A stretch of 64,000 nucleotides of DNA from Parus major (Eukaryota > Chordata > Aves > Passeriformes > Paridae), in the NCBI RefSeq assembly GCF_001522545.3, contig NC_031797.1:2066809-2130808 (forward strand), read 5' to 3'. The notes under the pieces are model-generated. The model saw only the letters and a program-made list of their open reading frames with translations. It was not told where the DNA came from and did no database searches. Shown piece after piece: positions 47,301 through 59,300 of this stretch (position 1 is its first letter; the number at the start of each line of letters is the position of its first letter). The position numbers were made by a program, and so were the translations under genes.

Positions 47301-50300
47301 CATTGCGTTTAATCTTTTCTCGGTGCCTGCAGAGATCCTGGGAGTTCAGAAGTTGTTCCTCCTCTCAAAAAGGATTATGCTTTTCTTAATATTGATACTT
47401 AGAGTTGCTTCCCAAAGGAGATAGGATCTGAATTTTGCTGAAAACTGTAGTGCATAAAGCTTGTGAATCTGCTTTTCTGGGGAGACTTGGACAGCTTTAT
47501 AAACAGACAAATTTCAGTCAAAATCTGTGTCCATGCATTTCTTTGCAGTGAGAAGCCTCATGCCTGAGTTCCCAATGAACAATGTTAACCTCAAGCACAA
47601 ATAGTTTAATTTCCAGCTCTCTGATCTCATGGTGAAAAACTCCATGAATGCAACACTTGGTGGTTTATTTGGGATTTTCAGGAGTGACTGTTTGGATCCC
47701 CAGACTTCTTGTGCTTGCCAAGCTTCTTCCAGTTTCCCAAAGCCTTTCTTGTTTTTAGGAGGAGCCTAAAAAGGTTTGTTTCACATATGACCTATTCCTA
47801 AATCTGGAGGGGAACCCACCTGTGAACCACCTTCGTTGTGAGAAACTGACTTTCAACAACCCCACCAAGGAATTCAGGCGCAAACTCATCAGGGCTGGAG
47901 GGGTAAGTGCCCAGCTTGGGATCCTGAAAGGAGTGGGCTCATTTTGCTCTGAGGTTTCTTTAAGCCCAACAGGCTTCAAGCAGTTTTCAACATTCATTTA
48001 AAAGATGACCCAGCCAGTTTTGACTCGTGGTTATAGGGCTGAAGCATTTGCAGCAGAACAAATTCATTGTTGATGTGTGATGGTGATTCTTCATTTGTCA
48101 GTTTAAATGTGAGCATTAATATCAAAGCAGAAGACTCCTCTGGAAGGTGAGATCTGCTCTGGATGTTGCAGGCAGCCAGGCAGCTGCAGTTACCTGTGAC
48201 CTTCCTGGTGCCAGGAGCTGGGTCAGTACAGAAAAGCTCAAGGAAACAGAGAGGCTTTCAAACCATTTTTTTTTTTTTTTAGCTTAATACTTAGTTCTTT
48301 CTGGTCAATAAATGACCTCTAAATCTGCCATCAGCTACTTGTGGCTTAGATAATAAAAAAAATTAATGAAATTTGGACAATCTAGAGTGAAAACAGTTGT
48401 GTGATATTCTCTAGAAAACCCAGTGAAGTATGGGTTGCTTCAGTAGCTGAACCCTTCCATCTGGGAAGGTAATGAATGGTGATAAACTAAAGGATAATCC
48501 TCAAATAACTGCAGGATCTGGACAAATCACTCCAAGCCATAAAGTGCAAGAAATTTTTAATGAGCCACAGGATGTCAAAGCCTGGTTGGACAGGGCTTGG
48601 AGCAACCTGGGATAATGGGAGGTGTTCCCTGTCCATGGGAGGGTGTGAAATAAGTTGAGCTTTAATGCCCCTTCCAATCCAAATCACTCCATGATTCCTG
48701 TTCCTCGGTGTGCCAGTGCTTTCCTGTACTGGGCAGAGAGAGGAAGGTGCTCATTTCTGCCCTAGGATGGCTGGAATATGTCTGCTCTCTAGGATTTTCA
48801 CAGTATGGTATTTTAGTCCTTGTGTACTGAGGTGTTTCTGCTGTTAATCACTTTTGATGCCCTTTCTCTGGTGGCAGTTTTCCACAGAATTATCCTGGCA
48901 ATGTAGGGAAGGTAAGAAGGGAATTGTTCCATGGAGCTCAGTGCTTGGTGTTAAGATTTTGTGAAGGGAAAAGCCCTGTTTTTTTCTTTTTTTCCCTGAA
49001 AGAGTGAATTCAGCTTCTCTTAAACCAAGGAAGTCTTGCTCATTCCTTCCAGATTTATCTCCCTACCCTTTTTCAGGGGAAGAGCATTTGCAGCAGAACA
49101 CACAGTTCTTGTCCAGAGCTTTATTGCCTGCCTGTGCTCACAATATTGGCATTCCCTTTGGGAAAGACACTCGATATTGCATTGCTGCCTTTCAGTTTTT
49201 GTGGGTTTAATACTCTGTATTTGAGGAGTTGCCTTGAAACTGAGCATTCCATAGATGATATCTTTTTATGGCCTTTAAGCAGGCGAGGAAAAAAACATTG
49301 AAAAGATGAATAATAGTGTGTTAATTGAGCAAGTGGCTTAACATAATCATGTGTTAATAGTTAATAGTCCATGAGACTTTGTGCAGACATAATTTCCCTC
49401 CTCTTTATTCCCAGGTAATGGTGATGCCAGAAGGAGCAGAGACTGTTTCAAGGCCAAGTCCCGATTATCCGATGCTGCCCACGATACCTCTCTCTGCCTT
49501 CTCTGATCCCAAGAAGACCAAACCCTCCCATGGGTCAAAGGTCAGTGCAGCACACGTTTGGGTCAGCCCGAGGTGAGGGAGTCTTTCAGGCCAGGCTGCT
49601 GAGAGCTTGTTCAGCAGCTGTTCCTGGCTGCTGCTAATTCTGAACCTCCTTGTACTCTGCAGTTCAGTAGTTAATGGTCTGGAACTTCCCAGCCTTTAGG
49701 AGGTTTTTTTATGATCTGATAGACTTCTCTCCAGGGAAGTTTTGAAAAGAAAATTAAATGTGCAAGACTGGGAATTTTCAGTGAATCTTATCTTCCTTAA
49801 AGGCAGATGAAATCCTCTCTGATTGTTCTGGTTGTGCCCTCCATGCTGAGGATGGATTCTGTGGCTCTCTCACTGTGTGCCATGCCCAGCTGCTGAGTCC
49901 CTGCACCTCTTGGCAGGAAGACTGGGTGGAAAGTCAGCCCTTCCTCTCCTCAGGGCACAGAGAACACCAAGTACGCTTCCTTTGATGCAACGGGTGCTTT
50001 CCAGATTGGATGTTTGCATCCAGCAGTAGCCAGGTCCTGAGACTTCCAAAGAACCCCAAGTCTTTTCTTTTTTTCCCTTATGTACTGAAGCTATTTTTGT
50101 ATAATCCTACATGGGAGAAACAATCCCCAAGCAATGTGTTTTGGAGTAGATTACATGCACTTTATCAGCCTGAACAGTCACAGGTATTAACAGCAATTCA
50201 TTTTCCAGTGTAATTCAATTCTGATAGCTATGTTTTTCAGGGCTCTAAATACTTTGGCACTTCAGTTATGCCTTCTGATGTTATGAAACAGAGTGAAGAT

Positions 50301-53300
50301 GACTTACCTGTTAGTGGCTGATTTAATTTTGGTCGGGAATTAAGCCCTGGAAAACACAGCAGAGAAATAAATGGCTCTGAGATGAGCTCTGGTGAAAATT
50401 GCCAGTTGCTAAAGAGACAACATTCTCCCGCTTCCCTTCCTCCAGGGTGCCCTGAGAGGTGCATCTGTGTTTGCAGTCAGGTTAAACCTGAATTAAACAT
50501 CTGTAGATGCTTCTAGACCTTTGACAGGCCCTGGAAAGGTGCAGAACATGTTTTATCCTTTCCTAAATGTTGAAGTGAGCACTGCTAGCTTGTGTGCAGC
50601 AGCTTGAGGGAGGTGTGGATGTTTACCTGGGCAGGTGGGGGTGGATTTCTGCACAGAACAATCGCTGCCATGTGATTTATGAGGATGTGTTTTATCATTC
50701 TGTGCAGAGCTGCAGTTTCATACCCAGCTTGCTTGTTTCTGTTGCTGAATTTTAGGATGCAAACAAGGAAAGTAGCAAAGCATCCAAGCCACATAAAGTA
50801 ACCAAGGAGCACAGGGAAAGGCCCAGGAAAGACTCTGAGAGCAAAAACTCCTCCAAAGACCTTGAGAGAGAACAGAACAAGCCTTTGAAGGACTCCTCCA
50901 GAAAACCAACTGAGAACAAACTGCCTAAGGAGGAGAAGGCACCTCCAAAAGCTGCTTTCAAGGAACCAAAACTGGCCGTGAAGGAGACCAAACTGGAGAA
51001 CACATCTCCAAAGGGGGGGCCACAGCCGGAGCTAAAGTCTTCCAGCAAGAGGCCCTCCAACGTGGAGTCACCAAAGCCTAGTGCCAAAAAACAAAAAAAG
51101 AGTAGCTCCAAAGGGGTGAAGAATATCCTGGGGACATCTCCCAGAACCTCGTCTTCCTCATATCCAGAGAAGAAACAAACCAAGGAGAAGATGAATGCCA
51201 AAGTGGAAAAGGTAAAATCTGAGAGTGAGGCCAAGGAAATCAAAAAGCCCGTGGAAATGGAGGAGTCAAACTCAGAGGATGAAACTTCTTTCAAGTCAGA
51301 GGTGAGTAGGGATTTATTCTTTACCAGAATTTGAAAGGATAATGTTAAATCCCTGCCTGAAAAAGATGTTAAAAATAATCTCTCAGAGAAGATAAAGCAG
51401 CAGATTGGTAAATGTTTAGGCTGGGTTGCATCTCCAATAAAATTATTTGAAACTCCAGTCAATATTAAATGTTCCTCCTCTGTGGTTTAGCTCCTGTTTC
51501 AGCTACAAACTTTTATTGAGATTTATCTGCAGGCAGTTACCTAGAAGTCAGAGTTTAAGGTTATGCTCCCTCATTCATCCCTTGCAGTGACATCTACAGA
51601 ACTACCAGAGATACAGAGACACTTTCTGCCTGCTCGTGATAGCAGTGTTTTAGAGGGTGATCTTATTTCAGAAAAGAAGGAAATCATCTCAGTAATGAAA
51701 AAACCCAGTATTAAATTTTAAAATGTAAATAAAGCCCCTCTTCCTGCCATGGCCTCTAAGAAATGTGCCATTGGCTGAAGCTCAAAATACAACCACATGC
51801 CTCTAAATCTAAATAAGTTGTGTTGTGAAACATAAAACAAATTATGTTCTTGTACTACTATTTTTAAAAGCTGTCTAAATATTTTTTCCATTTTACAACT
51901 GAGAACATTCCTCATCCTCTGTTTTTTAAAAAATGTTTTCTAAAAGAAGGCAAAATAAAATGCAGGAAGGGACAGACAAATCCAAACTCTTCCTACTTTT
52001 CACTTGTATATTTGTTATAGAGAAACCATATATCTTGTAATAGGGGTCACAGGATAATGTCATGGGAATTCTGGAAGTGGTTCCTGCTGACCACTTTAAG
52101 AAAAAGGTTTATTTTATTAAGATGAATTTTCTAGGGACAGTTTGTATTATGAATTAATCAGCGCTGTGATACAACAAGTATTGATGTGTTTGTTGGGAAG
52201 GGTTTCTTTCTGCAGGATTCCCAATAGAAGAGTTTATTGGGCAAGTGTTAATTCCATAGTGCAGGAAAGTCACATCCCTGGAAGTGTCTGAGACCAGGCT
52301 GGACAGGGCTTGGAGCAGCCTGGGATAGTGGCAGGTGTCCCTGCCCATGGCAGGAGGTGGCACAAGATGAGCTTTAGGGTCCCTTCCTACCCAAACCATG
52401 CTGGGATTTTGTGACTATTTCCCAGATGGATTAAATGTGCACACTGGGCATTAAGAAGAGGCAGTTCCTCTCCCCTTTTAGCCTTCTACCCAAAGTTCAG
52501 CAGTGCTCAGCAAGCCCCACATTTCAGTTGCAGGCACACAGCTCTCCTTGGGACTGGGACTGTGCTGATCCTGGGGTGTCCCCAGCCCCTCTTGGTCCCA
52601 GCAGTGTGAGCTGATGGTGCTGGAACCACAGCCTGTGCCAGTGGGGCTCAGCATCTGCTGCAGCCTGTCCTGCCCAGGGTCCTCACTGCCCCAGCTCCTG
52701 CTGGGTGCTGGACAGAGGATCTGGGGACACTCAGTGACAGACAGGGAGCGGTGGCAGCTGCCCCTCACAGCAGCTGAGGTTCCTGTGGAACCTGAGCCCC
52801 AGGGCACAGCAGCACCCGGCCTCTGGAGTCCTTGTGCACCCCAGGGTGAATCTCCCTGCTCCCAGCACTGCTGGTTGCTGCTCCAGGTTTCTCCTGGCAC
52901 AGCTCCGTGTGGAGCCGTGTGGGAGCCACATCACTAAAGTGAGGGAGCAGCTGGAGGTGGACCAGGGCCCGGAAACTCTTAAATCAGCTCTGCTGCTGCA
53001 GCCAGGGATTGTGCAACAGCTCAGGGGCTGCAGCTCCACGGTGGCTCCCTGCTGACATCTTTGCAGGCTGCTGTGGGGAGGAGCAGCCCTGTTCCCATTT
53101 GTGCTCCTGGCCTGGGAGCTCAGAGGGGGATTCTGCAGAGGGATGAAGGAGTTTCTCCTGCTATTTCAGCTCCTGCTGGAAATTACTTGGCTTTTTTTTT
53201 CTTTCCTTCCCCCATCAAGTCCAGTTCCCTGAACTGGCCTCATGCTTGGCTGGCTCAGTGCTGACAAAAGGGAGAGGCAGGGATGGGAGGCAGAGTTGCT

Positions 53301-56300
53301 TTTTGCCATTGTCAGTGTTGCTTTGGTCTCATCCCAGTGACAGTCAGTGAGCACACGGAGCGTGTCCGTCTGCATCCTCCTCTGGCTCAAAGAGCTGGTG
53401 GTGGTAATGGCAAAAGGAGAGATGGGTTATCTCCAACAACTGCTGCTTAGCTCCTCTTAAGTCATCATAAGGGAACACCTGCAGATCACCAGGAATGAGG
53501 GATGTAGCATTGGAGCTGTGGGTCAGATGTAGGAGCTGTGCTCCATTACCTTGAAAATATTCATAAAATCCAACAATGGTTTGGGTTGGAAGGGACCTTA
53601 AATATCATTCAGTTCCACCCCTGCCATGGCAGGGACACTTTCCACCATCCCAGGCTGCTCCAAGCCCCGTCCAGCCTGGCCTTGGACATTTCCAGGGATC
53701 CAGGGGCAGCCACAGCTGTTCTGCACAATCTGTTCTCTCTGCTCTCCACTTCTATGCTGGAATTTCCCTAAACCTCAAGGGCTGCTGCAGTGTGCCAATA
53801 GACCTGATACTGGAATTGTTAAATTATTCTCCTTTGCTCCTGAGCCCTTCCCAAGGGTTGTAATACCGTTTTTGAGATATTTTCCCCCTTCTTACAGTGA
53901 AATAACGAAACTCTTGCCAATACCTGGGTGATGGTGTGGCCAGCAGGACCAAGGCAGGGATTGTCCCTCTGTGCTGGGCACTGCTGAGGCCACACCTCAA
54001 GTGCTGTGTCCAGTTCTGGACCCCTCAGGGCAAGAAGGACCTTGAGGGGCTGGAGCATGTCCAGAGGAGGGAATGGAGCAGGGAATGGTCTGGAGCCCCA
54101 GGAGGGGCTGAGGGAGCTGGAAAGGGGCTCAGCCTGGAGAAAAGGAGGCTCAGGGGGCCCTTCTGGCTCTGCACAAGTCCCTGCCAGGAGGGGACAGCCG
54201 GGGGGGTCGGGCTCTGCTCCCAGGGAACAGGGACAGGAGGAGAGGGAACGGCCTCAGGGGAGCCTCAGGTTGGACACCAGGAAGAATTCCTGCATGGAAA
54301 GGTTGGTCAGGAATCAAAAGGAGCTGCCCAGGGAGGTTTGGAGTGCCCATCCCTGAAGGTGTCTGAGGAAGGCCTGGATGTGGCACTCGATGCTCTGGGC
54401 TGGGGACAAGGTGGGGATGGGGCACAGGCAGGAGGGATTCTGTGAGGAATTACAAAGAAGGGCAATCTTGGAGGAAAAATTCTGCTGCCACTTTCACTTA
54501 CCAGTTGCTGAAGCTGCCAGTGTGCCTCTCTGTGCCTGTCTCAAGGTTTTTATAGTATTAACCCTTCCTGTGTCAAATTATTCATCATCAATGGGGTATG
54601 TGTAATTCTTCCAGCATCAGGATTTGGCAGCAGTAGTACTAAGTGGATTCCTAGGAATGAAACAGTGAAACGGAAATGTCGATTCCCAGGCAATTACATT
54701 TAAAAAGGCAAGATATTCCAGTACTTTGAGAATCTTTAAACTAGAATCCGCCTGAGTACCAAAGGAAACCCATTGTAAGGGGATTTTAGGAGCTGTTTGG
54801 GGGCAGAGGGGGTTGCTCTGGCCTCTTCTGCCCTCTGGCGGTTCCCAAGGCTATTGCAGGTGATTGCAATCAGTATCGCATTTACGATTAAAACCTCCCA
54901 ATCTCACCCAAATTTCCTTCCTGGATGCTGCTGTTACCAGTAGTTCATTTACTCTTCACTCACTCTTACTGCACAGGATACTCCTGCTATTTCTGCCAAG
55001 TGCTGAGCCAGGAGTTGGGGTCACAAGGGCTGAGTTGGTCTCTGTTATGTTTTCACAGTGAAGTGGAGCCAGTACAGTGGATCACTCAAACTGGTGCAGA
55101 AACAACTGGGTTTAGGATATAATAATAATTTAGAATTAATTTTGGAGTCATGTGAGCTAGTTGGGATAGCCATCCCCATGTCTGTGAGGAAAGGAGTAGA
55201 GAACTGGGATTGGTCATTGGAGAAGAGTTGGGGTGACCTCATTGTGGCCTTGCAGTGCCTGAAGGAGCCTGCAGGAAAGATAAACTGTTTCTAAGGGATG
55301 GAGAGACAGGACACAGGGAATGGCTTCCCACTGCCAGAGGGCAGGGAAAAATGGGATATTGGGAAGGAATTGTTCCCTGGCAAGGTGGGGAGGCCTTGGC
55401 ACAATTCCCAGAGCAGCTGTGGCTGCCGCTGGATCCCTGGAAGTGTCCAAGGCCAGGTTGGATGGGACTTGGAGCAGTCTGGGACAGTGGTTTGGATTAA
55501 ATAATCTTTATGGTCTTTTCCAACCCAAACCACTCCATGCCTCTGATTCCATAGTCTGAGGTTCAAGGGAACCTTGGTGGGTACAATAAATACACTTTTT
55601 AATAGGGTTTGGGTAGTTTTGGGTTCTGCAGTGGTCATCTGTCACACTTCAAAGTAAGGGCTGTCATTTCAATGTTTTTCAGATGCTCTGTATCATCATT
55701 TGAGGGGCTTGAACCTCGTGGTGTGAAGGGGTTTGATGGGAGTCCTTGATGTTGCTCCTAGGAGTGCTGAGCTATATCCTCCCAGACTTCCATAAAATCT
55801 GGTTTTATTCACCTCACATTTTGTTTCTTCCCATAGCCCTAAGAACTGTATTCAATGATGGGTGATGCTGTAGAGTGCTCAGATGCTCCTGCCTCACAGT
55901 GCTTTGTGCTCTGGTTTTCTGGATTAGAAAGATTAAGATTCTTTTTCTTTTGTTTCCCTTTTATGGGGGGTTAAGTCTGTCCAGTCCAGCCCTTCCAACT
56001 CCAGCTCCAGCTCCGACTCCAGCTCTGACTCTGATTTCGAGCCATCTCAGAACCACAGTCAAGGTGTGTTGCAAGAAATAGTTTGTTAAAACCTTCCTTG
56101 TGTAACCTTAAAAGGCTCAGGAGAATTAAATTTGCTTTTCCAGCACTATAATAATACAGTTTCTTGCATGCAGCCATATGTTGGAGCTGTGATGCCTCAG
56201 CAAGAAAAGGAAATAATGTTATAAAGTCATGAACAAGTATTTTTCTTCTCTTGGCAGCTAATTTATGAGTAGGGAATCCCTCTGGACTTGGTTCTTTCCC

Positions 56301-59300
56301 TTTTGGCTTTGGTTTCTGCCTCAGTTTATAAATGTGTTGCTGCTGCCTGATCTGTAGAATCACCAGAACAGTTCTCCTCCAACCTCATATATGTTTTATT
56401 AAAAATTATAAATGTGCCATTCATCACTTTGCCGGAGTGTAACAGCTCCTTTCTCAGATCCCTCCACAGATAACACAGAGAGGGAAACTGACAACAGTAA
56501 ATGTTCCAAATGCAGCAAATGCTGTGCTGCTCCTGTCTCCAGTGACATTTAAATCAGCCCCACACGCATGAAAAATGTGTCCTTTTGTTCTCATTTGGGA
56601 AGGGAGGATTTGGGATGGGGGGGAGGGAGTTGTAAAGTTTGTAAAGCAGATTTTCAGCTCTGCTTTAGCTCTGAGCCTGGGACAGGGTGTCCTTTCCCAG
56701 TCACATCTCCCTGGGAGTCAGGGCGTGTCTCAGGTGCTGGGGTTGGGTGGAGATGTGCTGGTTGTGTCCTGGTGCTGAATTCCCTTCTCCCATCTGCCCC
56801 AGGGCCCCTGCGCTCCATGGTGGAGGATCTGCAGTCGGAGGAGTCGGATGATGACGACAGCTCCTCAGGAGAGGAGGCAGCAGTCAAAGCAAACCCCGTC
56901 AGCCGGGATTCCAGGTGGTAACAAATCCAGAGCAGAACTGGTGTGGGTGTTTGGGTGGCTCTTTGGCCTCTGCACTTGGGATTTTAGGGTGCTCTCCATT
57001 TGGAGGGAGCAATCAAAGGGCCAGGGCTCTGTGTGGGAGGGAAGGAGGGGCAGAGTGTTGGGTCACTCAGCACAGGATGGGGACACAGAGCTGGTGACAA
57101 CAGGCTTGGCTGAAGAGCACAAAGAGGGGAAGGCACTGTGGGAGGAGCTGAGCTGGCAGGTGTTGGTGACTGAGCCCCTTCAAACAGTCACCTAATTGTG
57201 ACCCTCAGATCTCTGCAGAGCTGCTGGAGTGGGACAGTCTGCAGAGATTAGGGATGCCTGGGACAGGCAGAGTGTGCTGCTCTGGCTGTCTGGGACTGAC
57301 AGGGCTCAGGAGTCACTCTCTGCCCACCCTGCTCCACTCCTCTGGACTCAGTGACAGCTGTTTCCTGCTCCCTGGAAAGAGTTGAACTTCATCCTTCTTC
57401 CCTCAGGAAATGCTGTACAGCCCAAACCTGGAGTCACAGTGAATACTTGAACCTGAATGCTTGGCCCAGAGAGCAGCTGCACATTGGAAATGCTGCTGGT
57501 GGTTACCAAAACTAACAAATTTCCATTATTGCACTTGTCATCATCAATGAAACAATAACAAAGAGACTTTGATGGGTATTTTTGTAGACCTTTAGGGGAC
57601 AACCAGTTTAGTTCACCAGAGGTAGATACCTGCCATAGCTGTAGGGCCAAAGGAGAATGAGAATAAATAGGAAATGTTAGAGGTTACACCAGCAGCAACA
57701 CTAAATGCATTTTTTGCCTGTGGAGGTGTCAGTGAGCCTCTCATGCAGGTACTTTGTAGCACTGGGAGGAATTCCTGAAGCAGCTGCTGTTTGTGAAATG
57801 AAGTGGTGCTTTGTTGTTCTAGGGGACTTGTGTATGCCAGAGCTGAACTGCTCCCTGTAATGTGTCACCTAAAATTCCCTGCTCTGGGAATGCAAGGTGA
57901 CATCAGCTGGGGAAAAAGGGATTCTTGGAATCTCCAGCAGCCCATTCTCCCAGCCAATGCAGTAGTCTGTGATATAGAAGAGAATTTCTCTCAGCTCTGG
58001 GTGGCTCAGCTGGCAGCTGATGAGTTTTCTGCTGCTGGTGATGCTCATTCTGTGCTGGTGGTTTTTCAGACTGAGCCTCAGTGACAGTGACAGTGACAAC
58101 AGCGCTGACTCGTGCCCGCCCAGCCGGGAGCCGCCTCCTGGGCAGAAGCTGCCCCCAGCAAACAACAAGGTATGAAATCCCACCTTCCCACAGCTCTGCT
58201 TCCCACCTCCCCTGCTCCCTGCCTTGGAAATTCTCACTTCCACCAAATTTTCCCCATTCCTGTCCTCAGCAGACAGGTGATTCCTCCGCTCTGCTGTGAT
58301 GCTCCTCTGTTTCCTGAGCTAATTTTGGTCCTGTTGTTGGTTTCTTTTCCTCTCAGGCATCTGGAAGGAAAAGCCCAGAGTCTTGTAACAAGCCAGAGAA
58401 GATCCTGAAGAAGGGAACGTATGACAAGGTGTGTCCTGAGGAGAGGGATCTTTCATGATGTCCTGGAGTGCCAGGACACAGGGAACGGCTTCCACTGCCA
58501 GAGGGCAGGGATAGATGGGATATTGGGAAGGAATTGTTCTCTGGGAGGGTGGGCAGGCCCCTGGATCCCTGGCAGTGCCCAAGGCCAGGCTGGACAGGGC
58601 TTGGAGCAGCCTGGGACAGTGGAAGATGTCCCTGCCATAGCAGGGGTGGCACTGGATGGACTTTGAGCTCCTTCCAGGCCAAACCATTCCAGGATTCTGT
58701 GATTGAGGAGCTGAGCGTCACAGAGCGGTTGGGCCTCACTGTGCACAAAACCACCTGAATCAGCCCAGCCTGTTCATTGTTCTGTCTCAGCAGGGTAGAA
58801 GCTTGAGTTTAACAAAAACCAGATGTTGAAAGGACAGACTCTGGAGAGTGGCACTGCAGAAATTGCATACATTAAATAGCTGGAGCCCCAGGTGGTGTTC
58901 ACAGGCAAAATGTTGAAATTGTTGTATTTGTTTGCCCTTTGTCTGAACCAATGGCCTGGTCACTGCTGCAGTGCTGGGGCACTTCACTCAAAGGCAGTTT
59001 CATCTGGCTTTGATCTTATAAATTAAAGATTATTTGATGCTCTGCTTTGCAGGTTTAGCTGGAACCTTTGTTCAATGAAATTCCCTCCTTCCTTGCCTCC
59101 AAGGAGGGCAGAGCAGTGTCCATTCTGTGATTCACTGATTCTGTCAATCAGTTTTGCTGATACAGACCTGTTGTTGGCTGCCTAAAAAAAACTAAAATTA
59201 AGAAAAAGCCTAGTATTAAGAATAAAACAAATCACTCTTACCTAAGAATAATGAACATGTTGAGCCTGTGAACAATCCTTTGTTTCCTGTTGTGGAATGG

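Larger units (their letters stand above)
39026..47758 (+). other. MLLT1: MLLT1 intron 3 (8.7 kb, longest)
   Basis: Mostly unique, AT-rich sequence. Contains one CR1-J type end at 41310-41583 and an AT dinucleotide run at 44329-44350. No coding sequence seen. Confidence 0.8.
47903..50755 (+). other. MLLT1: MLLT1 introns 4 and 5
   Basis: Intron 4 (47903-49414) has a T15 run at 48266-48280 and a CR1 end at 48570-48705. Intron 5 (49541-50755) shows nothing I recognise. Confidence 0.8.
51302..55975 (+). other. MLLT1: MLLT1 intron 6
   Basis: Carries four CR1 fragments (52265, 53560, 53940 and 55295) and a CTCF-like motif at 54829-54841. The remainder is unique noncoding sequence. Confidence 0.8.
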
